64,000 nucleotides of DNA from Burkholderia sp. BCC1644 (GTDB lineage Bacteria; Pseudomonadota; Gammaproteobacteria; Burkholderiales; Burkholderiaceae): assembly GCF_902833225.1 (NCBI RefSeq), contig NZ_CADFEI010000011.1:1-64000 (forward strand), given 5' to 3'. The first letter of the stretch is position 1. Each line of letters begins with the position of its first letter. The translations under genes and the position numbers were made by a program. This document shows, piece after piece, positions 1 to 8,604 of the stretch. The notes beneath the pieces are model-generated. The model saw nothing but the letters and a program-made list of their open reading frames with translations, made no database searches and was not told the origin of the DNA.

Positions 1-11
1 TGCGCTCCCTC

Positions 12-761
12 TTACAGCACCTTGGCTTCGGTCTTCAGCTTCTCGACCAGCGTCTTCACGTCCGGCACCTTCACGCCGGCTGCGCGCTTCGGCGGCTCGA
101 CGACCTTCAGCGTCTTCAGACGCGGTGCGACGTCCACACCGAGGTCTTCCGGCTTCACGGTTTCCAGCGGCTTCTTCTTCGCCTTCATGATGTTCGGCAG
201 CGTCACGTAACGCGGCTCGTTCAGGCGCAGGTCCGTGGTGATCACGGCCGGCAGCGTCAGCGACAGCGTTTCCGCGCCGCCGTCGACTTCACGTGCGACC
301 GTTGCCTTGCCGTCAGCCACCGTCACCTTCGACGCGAACGTCGCTTGCGGCAGGCCTGCCAGCGCGGCCAGCATCTGGCCGGTCTGGTTCGAATCGTCGT
401 CGATCGCCTGCTTGCCGAGAATCACCAGTTGCGGCTGTTCCTTGTCGACCAGCGCCTTCAGGATCTTCGCGACGGCCAGCGGCTCGACGCTGTCGGTCGA
501 TTCGACGAGGATCGCGCGATCCGCGCCGATCGCCAGCGCCGTACGCAGCGTTTCCTGCGCCTGCGTGACACCCACCGACACGGCGATCACTTCGGTCGCG
601 ACGCCCGCTTCCTTCAGGCGCACGGCTTCTTCAACGGCGATTTCGTCGAACGGGTTCATCGACATCTTCACGTTCGCGATGTCGACACCCGTGTTGTCCG
701 ACTTCACGCGGACCTTCACGTTGTAATCGACCACTCTTTTCACTGGCACCAGGATTTTCAT
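12..761 (-). CDS. etfB: Electron transfer flavoprotein beta subunit
   Basis: 249 residues, the usual EtfB length. EtfB pairs with EtfA, binds AMP, and passes electrons from acyl-CoA and other flavin dehydrogenases to ETF:ubiquinone oxidoreductase. The N-terminus MKILVPVKRVVDYN and the VILGKQAIDDDSNQTG stretch (about residues 113-128) are the ETF beta hallmarks. I chose the ATG at 761 over an in-frame GTG two codons upstream because GGAG lies about 7 bases before it. The first 11 bases of the window read GAGGGAG on the minus strand, a ribosome binding site for a following gene, almost certainly etfA just outside the window. Confidence 0.97.
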   Translation of the reverse strand: MKILVPVKRVVDYNVKVRVKSDNTGVDIANVKMSMNPFDEIAVEEAVRLKEAGVATEVIAVSVGVTQAQETLRTALAIGADRAILVESTDSVEPLAVAKILKALVDKEQPQLVILGKQAIDDDSNQTGQMLAALAGLPQATFASKVTVADGKATVAREVDGGAETLSLTLPAVITTDLRLNEPRYVTLPNIMKAKKKPLETVKPEDLGVDVAPRLKTLKVVEPPKRAAGVKVPDVKTLVEKLKTEAKVL

Positions 762-891
762 GCACACGCTCCAAAGTTACGAATACGACCAGAGGCCATT
801 CTATAGCGAGGCCTCATGACTGCGCGGCCAAGCGGACCCATCCATCGTGGCTGTCGAGGATACCGCTTCTTGGCGACGCGCCAATGATAGC

Positions 892-903
892 GAACGATCG
901 TTC
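892..903. promoter_or_regulatory. 12-bp palindrome upstream of etfB
   Basis: GAACGATCGTTC is a perfect inverted repeat about 130 bases upstream of etfB, between etfB and the metQ terminator. TetR-type regulators of fatty acid and acyl-CoA genes in proteobacteria bind short palindromes of this kind, and etfBA is a common target. The regulator is an inference; only the palindrome is seen. Confidence 0.4.
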
Positions 904-912
904 TATTTTAAA

Positions 913-945
913 AGAGAAAAAACCCGGACGCAAAGCCCGGGTTTT
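913..945 (-). terminator. Rho-independent terminator of metNIQ
   Basis: On the minus strand the inverted repeat AAAACCCGGG/CCGGGTTTT with a short loop is followed by TTTTTTCTCTTTT. It lies about 45 bases past the metQ stop codon and ends the metN-metI-metQ transcript. Confidence 0.9.
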
Positions 946-988
946 CGATCACCAACTCTAATCCCGCCGGGCGCCCGTCCTCCGCCCG

Positions 989-1783
989 TTACCAGGCGGC
1001 GATGACCGCACCGCCGAACTTGCCTTCGATGAACTGCTTCACGTCGGCCGAATGATAGGCCGCGATCAGTTTCGCGACCCAGGGCTTGTTCCGGTCCGCC
1101 TCGCGAATCGCGAGGATGTTCGCGTACGGACCGTTCGGACCCTCGATCGCGATCGCGTCCTGTTTCGGTTTCAACCCCGCTTCCATCGCGTAGTTGGTGT
1201 TGATCGCGGCCGCGTCGACATCGCCGAGCGAGCGCGGAATCTGCGCCGCATCGAGTTCGACGATCTTCAGCTTGCGCGGATTGTCGACGATATCGAGCGG
1301 CGTGGCCTTCAGCCCCGCATCCGCGCGCAGCTTCAGCAGACCCTGCTTCTGCAGCAGCAGCAACGCGCGGCCGCCGTTGGTCGGATCGTTCGGCACCGCG
1401 ACGCGCGCGCCCGGCTTCAGTTCGGCCAGCGACTTCACGCGCTTCGAATAGATGCCCATCGGGAACGTCACGGTATCCGCGACCTTGATCAGCTTGTAGC
1501 CGCGATCCTTCACCTGCGCCTGCAGATAAGGATCGTGCTGGTAGCTGTTCGCGTCGAGGTCGCCCGACGCGAGTGCCGCGTTCGGCTGCACGTAATCGGA
1601 GAATTCGACGATGCGGATCTCGAGGCCGTTCTTCGCCGCGACCTTCTTCACCGCCTCCATGATCTGCGCGTGCGGTCCGCCCGTCACGCCCACCTTGATG
1701 GTTTCGGCCTGCGCGTGCGCGCCCGCGAACAGCGCGGCCGCACCCAGTGCCGCCGCGAACTTCAGCATGAAACGTCGTTGCAT
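989..1783 (-). CDS. metQ: Methionine ABC transporter substrate-binding protein
   Basis: 264 residues of the NlpA/MetQ family, the periplasmic D/L-methionine receptor that feeds MetNI. A signal peptide (about residues 1-27, ending AHAQA|ET) is followed by the family start ETIKVGVTGGPHAQIMEAV. There is no lipobox cysteine, so unlike E. coli MetQ it is probably soluble in the periplasm and not lipid-anchored. The ATG at 1783 is preceded by GGGGAG; the longer reading frame upstream overlaps the metI coding region and lacks a ribosome binding site. It is the last gene of metN-metI-metQ, 29 bases after metI. Confidence 0.95.
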   Translation of the reverse strand: MQRRFMLKFAAALGAAALFAGAHAQAETIKVGVTGGPHAQIMEAVKKVAAKNGLEIRIVEFSDYVQPNAALASGDLDANSYQHDPYLQAQVKDRGYKLIKVADTVTFPMGIYSKRVKSLAELKPGARVAVPNDPTNGGRALLLLQKQGLLKLRADAGLKATPLDIVDNPRKLKIVELDAAQIPRSLGDVDAAAINTNYAMEAGLKPKQDAIAIEGPNGPYANILAIREADRNKPWVAKLIAAYHSADVKQFIEGKFGGAVIAAW

Positions 1784-1812
1784 CGTGTCTCCCCTAACGG
1801 ATCGGTTTCGTC

Positions 1813-2466
1813 TTATTTGTGGCTCAGCCGGCGCACGAGCCAGTCGCCGAACGACTGCACGATCTGCACGAACACGATCAGGATCGCGACGACCGTCCAC
1901 ATCACTTCAGGCAGATAGCGCTGGTAACCGTAGCGGATCCCGAGATCGCCGAGCCCGCCGCCGCCGATTGCACCGGCCATCGCCGAATAACCGACCAGCG
2001 ACACGAACGTGATCGTCAGGCCCGCGACGACGCCCGGCAGCGATTCGGGCAGCAGCACCTTGAAGACGATCTGCGACGTGGTCGCGCCCATCGACTGCGC
2101 GGCCTCGATCAGCCCGCGGTCGACTTCGCGCAGCGCCGTCTCGACGAGACGCGCGATGAACGGCGCGGCTGCGAGCGTCAGCGGCACGACCGCCGCGGCC
2201 GTGCCGATCGACGAACCCGTGACGAGACGCGTGAACGGAATCACCGCGACCAGCAGGATGATGAACGGCGTCGAGCGGACGGCGTTCACGATGCCGCCGA
2301 GCACGCGATTCACCGCGAGGTTCTGCAGCACGCCCTGGCGGTCGGTCAGGTAGAGCAGCACGCCGAGCGGCAGGCCGACGAGCGCGCCGACCACTCCGGA
2401 GATGCCGACCATGATCAGCGTCTCCCAGAACGACTGCACGAACATATCGAACATCTCACTCAACAT
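1813..2466 (-). CDS. metI: Methionine ABC transporter permease
   Basis: 217 residues, the normal MetI length, with about five hydrophobic segments. The inner-membrane-component signature loop lies around residues 120-145 (EAAQSMGATTSQIVFKVLLP), where MetN docks. MetI is the membrane channel for methionine import. Its start overlaps the last codons of metN by 11 bases, indicating translational coupling, and AGGAG precedes the ATG. Confidence 0.96.
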   Translation of the reverse strand: MLSEMFDMFVQSFWETLIMVGISGVVGALVGLPLGVLLYLTDRQGVLQNLAVNRVLGGIVNAVRSTPFIILLVAVIPFTRLVTGSSIGTAAAVVPLTLAAAPFIARLVETALREVDRGLIEAAQSMGATTSQIVFKVLLPESLPGVVAGLTITFVSLVGYSAMAGAIGGGGLGDLGIRYGYQRYLPEVMWTVVAILIVFVQIVQSFGDWLVRRLSHK

Positions 2467-3490
2467 ACGAAAGCTCCTCTACCACCACACCTTGCTCGCG
2501 CAGGAACGCGAGCGCCTGCCCGACCTTGCCCGGCTCGCCGCCCGCGAGCACCGCGAGCGAACCGAATGCCTGCCCCTGGATCTCGTCGATCTGGCCGTGC
2601 AGGATGTTGAAATCGAGTTCGTACCGGCGGATCGTCTCCGACAGGATCGGCTGGTCGACACCCGAGCCCGTGAACGCGAGCCGCAGCAGATGCCCGCGGC
2701 CCGTCTTCAGGCGTTCGGCCACGCGTGCCTTCAGCGCGGACGGCAGCTCCTGTGCGATCACGTCGCCGATCAGCGCGCGCGTCACTTCGTGATGCGGCTG
2801 CAGGAACACGTCGATCACGCGGCCTTCCTCGACCACGCGCCCGGCATCGAGCACCGCCACGCGATCGCAGACCTGCTTGATCACTTCCATCTGGTGCGTG
2901 ATCAGCACGATCGTCAGGCCGAGTTCGCGATTGATGCGCTTCAGCAGATCAAGGATCGAACGCGTGGTTTCGGGATCGAGCGCGGACGTCGCTTCGTCCG
3001 ACAGCAGCACCTTCGGCTGGCTCGCGAGCGCGCGCGCAATGCCGACACGCTGCTTCTGCCCACCGCTGATCTGCGACGGGTAGCGATCCTTCTGCGCGGA
3101 CAGCCCGACGAGGTCGAGCAGCGGCAGCACGGCGGCCTCGATCTCGGCACGGCTTGCGCCGGCCAGCTCCAGCGGCAGCGCGACGTTGTCGAACACCGTG
3201 CGCGACGACAGCAGGTTGAAGTGCTGGAAGATCATGCCGATCTCGCGGCGCGCCTCGCGCAGCGCGCCAGCCGGCAGCAGCGTGAGATCGCGCCCGCCGA
3301 CGACGACATTGCCTTCGGTCGGCCGCGTGAGCAGGTTGATGGTGCGCACGAGCGTGCTCTTGCCGGCGCCGCTTCGGCCGATGATGCCGAACACCTCGCC
3401 CTGCGGGATCGTCAGGTTGACGTTGTGCAGCGCCTCGACCCAGCCGCTCGGCCCGGGGAAACGCTGCGAAAGATTGCGTAATTCGATCAT
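2456..3490 (-). CDS. metN: Methionine ABC transporter ATP-binding protein
   Basis: 344 residues. Walker A is GRSGAGKST (residues 38-46), the ABC signature is ISGGQKQRVGIARAL, and Walker B runs into LSDEATSALD. The C-terminal part (about residue 265 on) is the NIL domain, which binds methionine and gives substrate feedback (trans-inhibition) in E. coli MetN. The ATG at 3490 starts the conserved MIELRNLSQRF, so it is the right start, yet no Shine-Dalgarno sequence precedes it. Instead a GC-rich hairpin plus a T-tract abuts the start codon (separate entry). First gene of metNIQ, divergent from the hydrolase at 3707. Confidence 0.96.
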   Translation of the reverse strand: MIELRNLSQRFPGPSGWVEALHNVNLTIPQGEVFGIIGRSGAGKSTLVRTINLLTRPTEGNVVVGGRDLTLLPAGALREARREIGMIFQHFNLLSSRTVFDNVALPLELAGASRAEIEAAVLPLLDLVGLSAQKDRYPSQISGGQKQRVGIARALASQPKVLLSDEATSALDPETTRSILDLLKRINRELGLTIVLITHQMEVIKQVCDRVAVLDAGRVVEEGRVIDVFLQPHHEVTRALIGDVIAQELPSALKARVAERLKTGRGHLLRLAFTGSGVDQPILSETIRRYELDFNILHGQIDEIQGQAFGSLAVLAGGEPGKVGQALAFLREQGVVVEELSYVE

Positions 3491-3491
3491 G

Positions 3492-3540
3492 TAAACAAAA
3501 CGGCGGCCGGCCGGCGAGATGGCCCGCCAGTCGGCCGCCG
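3492..3540 (-). promoter_or_regulatory. Terminator-like hairpin in the metN leader (candidate attenuator)
   Basis: On the minus strand CGGCGGCCG (3540-3532) and CGGCCGCCG (3509-3501) form a perfect 9-bp stem, with a further inner GGCG/CGCC pairing. TTTTGTTT follows directly, and the metN ATG comes two bases later. The gene upstream is divergent, so this cannot be the end of an upstream transcript. It looks like a transcription attenuator or a translation-blocking hairpin in the metNIQ leader. The signal it might sense is unknown. Confidence 0.5.
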
Positions 3541-3706
3541 ATGCATCTGGAATAACCGTCGATTTTACCGCAAACCCCTCATTCCCCTTAATAATCGATT
3601 TCGATCTTTTCATAACTACACGAAATTAGAGGGGCGCCGCTGGCCCGCCGCGCAAAGGCCGCGTCTATGATCCGGAACACCGACCAACAAACAGGGGACA
3701 CGCCAG

Positions 3707-4627
3707 ATGACCGCCACCACCACGCCGGCCGCCGCGCCCGCCACCGCCGGCGTCGCGCCTTCGTCGGTACCCGCACCGAAAATGGGCCGGCTGCGTACCG
3801 CCGACGGGCTCGAACTGGCGTCGTACCGCTGGCCGGCTGGCGACGGCAGCGCGCCGCCACGCGCGACTGTCGCGCTCGTGCATGGCCTTGCCGAACACGC
3901 GGGCCGCTATGCCGCGCTCGCCGGCCGGCTGAATGCGGCCGGTATCGACGTGCTCGCGATCGACCTGCGCGGGCACGGCCAGTCGCCCGGCAAGCGCGCG
4001 TGGGTCGACCGCTTCGACGGCTACCTGAACGATGCGGATGCGCTGGTGGCCGAAGCCGCACGCGGCAATTCGCCGCTGTTCCTGATGGGTCACAGCATGG
4101 GCGGCGCAGTCGCGGCGCTCTACGCGATCGAGCGCGCGCCGGCCCGCGGCCACGCGCTGACGGGCCTCGTGCTGTCGAGCCCGGCGCTCGTACCGGGGCG
4201 CGACGTGCCACGCTGGATGCTCGCGGTGAGCCGCATCATCAGCCGCGTATGGCCGACGTTTCCCGCGATCAAGATCGATGCGGCATTGCTGTCGCGCGAT
4301 CCGGCCATCGTCGCGGCCAATCGCGCCGATCCGCTCGTGCACCATGGCGCGGTGCCCGCGCGCACCGGCGCGGAGATTCTCGACGCGATGGCGCGTATCG
4401 AAAGCGGCCGCGGCGCGCTGCGCGTGCCGGTGCTCGTCTATCACGGCACCGAAGACAAGCTGACCGAACCCGACGGCAGCCGCGCGTTCGGCGCGCGCGT
4501 CGGCTCGCCCGATCGTACGCTGACGCTATATGAAGGCGGTTTCCACGAAACGATGAACGATCTCGACCGCGACCGCGTGATCGACGCGCTGATCGCGTGG
4601 ATTCACGCGCGCGCGCCGGCACGCTGA
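3707..4627 (+). CDS. Alpha/beta hydrolase, lysophospholipase/monoacylglycerol lipase type
   Basis: 306 residues. The Hydrolase_4 (serine aminopeptidase S33-like) fold is clear: oxyanion motif LVHGLAEHAGRY (about 58-68), DLRGHGQS, nucleophile elbow GHSMGG with Ser130, acid Asp250 (YHGTEDKL) and His280 (GGFHETMND). This family hydrolyses lysophospholipids, monoacylglycerols or related esters. The first 25 residues are Thr/Ala/Pro-rich and do not look like a signal peptide, so it is probably cytoplasmic. AGGGGA precedes the ATG. It is transcribed alone, divergently from metN and convergently with the HDAC-family gene. The substrate cannot be told from sequence. Confidence 0.88.
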   Translation: MTATTTPAAAPATAGVAPSSVPAPKMGRLRTADGLELASYRWPAGDGSAPPRATVALVHGLAEHAGRYAALAGRLNAAGIDVLAIDLRGHGQSPGKRAWVDRFDGYLNDADALVAEAARGNSPLFLMGHSMGGAVAALYAIERAPARGHALTGLVLSSPALVPGRDVPRWMLAVSRIISRVWPTFPAIKIDAALLSRDPAIVAANRADPLVHHGAVPARTGAEILDAMARIESGRGALRVPVLVYHGTEDKLTEPDGSRAFGARVGSPDRTLTLYEGGFHETMNDLDRDRVIDALIAWIHARAPAR

Positions 4628-4657
4628 GCGCGCCCGGCGCGCCCTGCCAGCCGGGAA

Positions 4658-5581
4658 TCAGATACCGGCCAGCACGCGCAGGTGCGCGACGACGCTGCGC
4701 CCGAGCGCGGACAGGTTGTAGCCGCCTTCGAGGCAGCTCACGATGCGGCCCTGCGCATGCCGGCGCGCCACGTCGACGATTTGCGCGGTCAGCCATTCGA
4801 AGTCGGCCTCGACGAGCCCGAGGTTGCCGATGTCGTCCTCGCGATGCGCATCGAAACCGGCCGACACGAACAGCATCTGCGGCTTGAATGCGTCGAGGCG
4901 CGGCAGCCAGAACATGTCGACGGCTTCGCGGATCGCCATCCCGTTGCTGCGTGCGGGCATCGGCAGGTTGACCATGTTCGGTGCCTGGTGATCGACGCCC
5001 GAGAACGGGTACAGCGGATGCTGGAAGAAGCTGCACATCAGCACGCGCTCGTCGTTCGCGAACGCGGCCTCGGTGCCGTTGCCGTGGTGCACGTCGAAAT
5101 CGATGATCGCGACACGTTCTAAGCCGTGTACGTCGAGCGCATGCCGCGCGGCGATCGCGACGTTGTTGAAGAAGCAGAAGCCCATCGCACGCGCGGGCTC
5201 CGCATGGTGACCGGGCGGACGCACGCCGCAGAACGCATTCGCATAGCGGCCTTCGATCACCGCATCGGTCGCCGCGATCGCGGCGCCTGCCGCGCGCAGC
5301 GCCGCGCGCCACGTGTCGCGATTCATCAGCGTATCGGGATCGATCTCGACGTAGCCGTCGACCGGCGTCATGCTGCGGATGTAGTCGATGTGCGCCTGCG
5401 TATGCACTCGGCCCAGCGCGACCTCGCTCGCGAACGGCGCGGTTTCATGCACGATCAGATCGTCGATGCGGCTCGCAATCAGTTGATCCTGGATCGCCGA
5501 CAGGCGGGCCGGGCATTCCGGATGCCATTCCCCCATCTCGTGCAGCATGCAGTCGGGGTGCGTATAGAAAGCGGTTGCCAT
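4658..5581 (-). CDS. Histone deacetylase family amidohydrolase
   Basis: 307 residues of the arginase/deacetylase superfamily. The Zn-site residues are visible: DFDVHHGNGTE gives Asp163 and His165, and AGFDAH gives Asp244. The catalytic pair is His125-His126 in RPPGHHAEP. Bacterial members deacetylate acetylpolyamines or other N-acetyl amides (HDAH, AphA and AcuC types); in bacteria without histones the substrate is probably a polyamine or other small amide. It is a single gene, convergent with the hydrolase and divergent from mltB. Polyamine use is an inference from the family. Confidence 0.88.
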   Translation of the reverse strand: MATAFYTHPDCMLHEMGEWHPECPARLSAIQDQLIASRIDDLIVHETAPFASEVALGRVHTQAHIDYIRSMTPVDGYVEIDPDTLMNRDTWRAALRAAGAAIAATDAVIEGRYANAFCGVRPPGHHAEPARAMGFCFFNNVAIAARHALDVHGLERVAIIDFDVHHGNGTEAAFANDERVLMCSFFQHPLYPFSGVDHQAPNMVNLPMPARSNGMAIREAVDMFWLPRLDAFKPQMLFVSAGFDAHREDDIGNLGLVEADFEWLTAQIVDVARRHAQGRIVSCLEGGYNLSALGRSVVAHLRVLAGI

Positions 5582-5750
5582 AAGCTGTCATCGGCGGCGC
5601 GCGGTGCGCCGCAGGTCTCCATCAATGATGTCCATCGTCTGCCGCGAATTCGCCGCTAACTTACCACAACGGGGGCCTGCTACGCCCCGGCGCGCGGGAT
5701 CCGTCGGGTATACTGCGCCGAACACAATCGCCCTGTCCGCCCGCTTCGAC

Positions 5751-6971
5751 ATGAATTCCAGCAAGCCTGCCGCCCCCCTCTCCGCGCTGTTCCGTGTTCG
5801 CGTGCCGCTCGTCGCCGCCGCTGTCGTCGCGGCCCTCGGCACTGCGCCTGCCGGCGCGCAGACGCAGCCGGCGAAGCCCGCCGGCAAGCTCGTCGCTCAG
5901 GCCCAGCCGCAGCAGCCGGTGCCGCAAGGCCAGACCTTCGAAGAGGAAATTGTCCCGCAGCGTTACGCGAACAACGCGAAGGTCGACGCCTTCATCGACG
6001 AGATGGTGAGCCGCAACGGCTTCGACTCCGCAAGCCTGCATGCGCTGTTCTCGCGCATCAGCTACTCGGCGACGGCCGTCAAGCTCGTGAGGCCCGCCCC
6101 GTCGCCGACGGTCAAGAACTGGCGCGTCTATCGCTCGCGCTTCATCGAGCCGATCCGGATCAACGCGGGCGTGAAGTTCTGGAAGGCGAACCAGGCGACA
6201 CTGCAGCGCGCGTCCGAGCAGTTCGGCGTGCCGCCCGAGGTGATCGTCGGCATCATCGGCGTCGAGACGATCTATGGCCGCTACATGGGCAATTTCCGCG
6301 TGCTCGACGCGCTGACGACGCTCACGTTCGACTATCCGGACACGCCGAATCGCGACAGCCGCCAGGCCACGTTCCGCAAGAATCTCGAGGACTTCCTGGT
6401 CTGGACCCGCGACAACCAGCTCGACCCGACCACCGTGCTCGGCTCCTACACGGGCGCGATCGGGATTCCGCAGTTCCTGCCGAGCAGCATCCGCGAATAT
6501 GCGGTCGACTTCGACGGCACGGGCCACGTCGATCTGCGCAGCAGTCCTGTCGATGCGATCGGCAGCGTCGCGAACTACCTGAAGCAGCACGGCTGGGAAA
6601 CCGACCGACCGGTGGTCTGGCAGATCACGCCCGATACGGGCAGCCTGGGCATCGCGCAGGCCGCCGCCGACGGCCAGCCGGAACCGCACTGGGCGCTGTC
6701 GCAACTGATGCGCGCGGGCATGACGCTGAACGAGCCGACTGTCAACATCACGACCGAAGCCGGCACGCCGGTGACCGTGGTCGACCTGCCGTCGCCGGGG
6801 CGCGCGACCGAGTACATGCTCGGGCTCAAGAATTTCTATGTGCTGACGCGCTACAACCGCAGCTTCTTCTACGCGCTCACCGTGTACCAGCTCGGCGAAG
6901 CCGTGAAGGCGCAGATGGAAGCGAGCGGCGCGCTGAAGCCGGCCGACACCGACGACGCGCAGTCGCAGTAA
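5751..6971 (+). CDS. mltB: Lytic murein transglycosylase B
   Basis: 406 residues, GH103/SLT_2 family. It cleaves the MurNAc-GlcNAc bond of peptidoglycan, leaving 1,6-anhydro ends. The catalytic Glu172 sits in GIIGVETIYGRYMG, and GAIGIPQFLPSS and SPVDAIGSVANYL are family signatures. A hydrophobic N-terminal segment (about residues 13-36, ending AGAQ) is a signal peptide. No lipobox cysteine is seen, so it may be periplasmic and not an outer-membrane lipoprotein like E. coli MltB. The ATG at 5751 gives the normal signal peptide; in-frame sequence upstream has no coding character. The Shine-Dalgarno sequence is weak. It ends in a strong terminator shared with cysM. Confidence 0.93.
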   Translation: MNSSKPAAPLSALFRVRVPLVAAAVVAALGTAPAGAQTQPAKPAGKLVAQAQPQQPVPQGQTFEEEIVPQRYANNAKVDAFIDEMVSRNGFDSASLHALFSRISYSATAVKLVRPAPSPTVKNWRVYRSRFIEPIRINAGVKFWKANQATLQRASEQFGVPPEVIVGIIGVETIYGRYMGNFRVLDALTTLTFDYPDTPNRDSRQATFRKNLEDFLVWTRDNQLDPTTVLGSYTGAIGIPQFLPSSIREYAVDFDGTGHVDLRSSPVDAIGSVANYLKQHGWETDRPVVWQITPDTGSLGIAQAAADGQPEPHWALSQLMRAGMTLNEPTVNITTEAGTPVTVVDLPSPGRATEYMLGLKNFYVLTRYNRSFFYALTVYQLGEAVKAQMEASGALKPADTDDAQSQ

Positions 6972-6987
6972 GATCTGCCCGCCCAAA

Positions 6988-7019
6988 GAAAAAGCGCCGC
7001 ACAAGCGGCGCTTTTTTTA
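6988..7019. terminator. Bidirectional terminator between mltB and cysM
   Basis: AAAGCGCCGC (6991-7000), loop ACAA, GCGGCGCTTT (7005-7014), flanked by an A-run on the left and TTTTTTT on the right. It serves convergent mltB (plus) and cysM (minus). Confidence 0.95.
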
Positions 7020-7050
7020 TCGCCGGCGCGCTGCGCACGCCAGCCCGTGT

Positions 7051-7953
7051 TCAGGCAGGGAACACGCCGGTGGACAGATAGCGGTCGCCGCGGTCGCAGA
7101 CGATGAACACGATCGTCGCGTTCTCGACCTGACGCGCGATGCGCATCGCGACTTCGCACGCGCCGCCCGACGAAATGCCCGCGAAGATGCCTTCAACCGC
7201 CGCCAGCCGGCGCGTCATCGTTTCCGACGCAGCCTGGCTCACGCTTTCGACACGGTCGACGCGGCTGCGATCGAAGATCGTCGGCATGTACGCTTCCGGC
7301 CACTTGCGGATGCCCGGAATGCGCGAACCGTCTTCCGGCTGCGCACCGATGATCTCGATCGCCGGATTCTGCTCCTTCAGATAGCGCGACGTGCCCATGA
7401 TCGTGCCCGTCGTGCCCATGGCCGACACGAAGTGCGTGATGCGCCCTTCGGTATCGCGCCAGATCTCCGGCCCCGTCGCTTCGTAGTGCGCGACGGGATT
7501 GTCGGGGTTCGCGAACTGGTCGAGGATCACGCCCTTGCCTTCGCGCTGCATCTCGTCCGCAAGATCGCGCGCCAGTTCCATCCCGCCCTTCACCGGCGTC
7601 AGGATGATCTCGGCGCCATAAGCGGCCATGCTCTGGCGGCGCTCGACCGACAGGTCCTCCGGCATGATCAGCACCATCTTGTAGCCGCGAATCGCCGCTG
7701 CCATTGCGAGTGCGATGCCGGTGTTGCCGCTCGTCGCCTCGATCAGCGTATCGCCCGGCTTGATGCGCCCGCGCGCCTCGGCCTTGCTGATCATCGACAA
7801 CGCGGGACGATCCTTCACGGAACCGGCCGGGTTGTTGCCTTCGAGCTTCGCGAGCACCACGTTGTTGCGCGCGCGAATCTCGTCGTCCGGCAAGCGGACC
7901 AGTTGCACGAGCGGCGTATTGCCGATCGTGTCTTCGATAGTTTTGTAAGCCAT
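7051..7953 (-). CDS. cysM: Cysteine synthase B (O-acetylserine sulfhydrylase)
   Basis: 300 residues, a PLP enzyme that makes cysteine from O-acetylserine and sulfide (or thiosulfate, giving S-sulfocysteine, in the CysM branch). The PLP lysine is Lys47 in NNPAGSVKDRPAL; the phosphate-cradle motif GTTGT is in MGTTGTIMG; ATSGNTGIALAMAAA is the substrate loop. The length and IEDTIGNTPLVQL start match CysM better than CysK. The ATG at 7953 opens the conserved MAYKTIEDTIGNTP; the in-frame extension upstream is spurious. Its 3' end meets the mltB terminator. Confidence 0.95.
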   Translation of the reverse strand: MAYKTIEDTIGNTPLVQLVRLPDDEIRARNNVVLAKLEGNNPAGSVKDRPALSMISKAEARGRIKPGDTLIEATSGNTGIALAMAAAIRGYKMVLIMPEDLSVERRQSMAAYGAEIILTPVKGGMELARDLADEMQREGKGVILDQFANPDNPVAHYEATGPEIWRDTEGRITHFVSAMGTTGTIMGTSRYLKEQNPAIEIIGAQPEDGSRIPGIRKWPEAYMPTIFDRSRVDRVESVSQAASETMTRRLAAVEGIFAGISSGGACEVAMRIARQVENATIVFIVCDRGDRYLSTGVFPA

Positions 7954-8097
7954 GGATATACCGTCAGTACGAGGCCGATCAATCAATCGATTGTAAACCA
8001 GCGCCGCCACTCGCGCCGGCAACCCCATTACGACGAAGGAATACGCATGCCGCGCGATACGTGGTCGCCGCCGGTATCGCACACGCCGCCCCCACGC

Positions 8098-8121
8098 AAA
8101 AAACCCGCGGCATGCCGCGGG
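8098..8121 (-). terminator. Terminator after the ComEA-like gene
   Basis: A perfect 18-bp palindrome (8104-8121) centred on GGCATGCC is followed on the minus strand by TTTTTT (8103-8098). It ends the hldD/ComEA-side transcript before cysM. Confidence 0.9.
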
Positions 8122-8176
8122 AAGCCGTCATGACGACGGCGACTGAAGGAGCTCGTTGTCGGTCGCGCGCGACGCG

Positions 8177-8530
8177 TTACTTCTGTGCGGTGCGGGCCGG
8201 CGCAACAGCAGGCTTGGCGGCCGTCGGCTTGCCCGCGGCGGGTAGCGCCGCAGCCGTGCCGGCTGCGCCTGCCGCGCCGATCGTCAGCCCTTCCTTCTGA
8301 AGCCGCTCGACGGTATGCCCGCCCATGCCTTTCACGCGCGCGGCGAGATCGTCCGCATTCCTGAACGGACCGCGCGTGCCGCGTTCATCGAGGATCGCCT
8401 TCGCCCGTGCCGGACCGATGCCCTTGATGCCGACGAGCGCATCCTCGCTCGCGGTGTTGACGTCGACGGCCGCCCAGGCCGACGCGACTGCGCCGAGCAT
8501 GACCGCTGCAGCAAACCATTTCCTGATCAT
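8177..8530 (-). CDS. ComEA-like helix-hairpin-helix DNA-binding protein
   Basis: 117 residues. A signal peptide (residues 1-20, ending ASAWA) is followed by tandem helix-hairpin-helix motifs: VDVNTASEDALVGIKGIGPARAKAI and a second hairpin near KGMGGHTVERLQKEG. The tail is Ala/Pro/Lys-rich. Periplasmic ComEA proteins bind incoming DNA in natural transformation, but many proteobacterial members are of unknown role. The ATG at 8530 gives the signal peptide; the longer frame upstream overlaps the hldD 3' region. It lies 74 bases downstream of hldD on the same strand. Confidence 0.88.
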   Translation of the reverse strand: MIRKWFAAAVMLGAVASAWAAVDVNTASEDALVGIKGIGPARAKAILDERGTRGPFRNADDLAARVKGMGGHTVERLQKEGLTIGAAGAAGTAAALPAAGKPTAAKPAVAPARTAQK

Positions 8531-8604
8531 GTGCTGGATCTCCGAAGAAAAACGGCCGGCGGCTGCCGACCGTGAGACCCAGTCTAGCGAGACAACGCCG
8601 CTGT

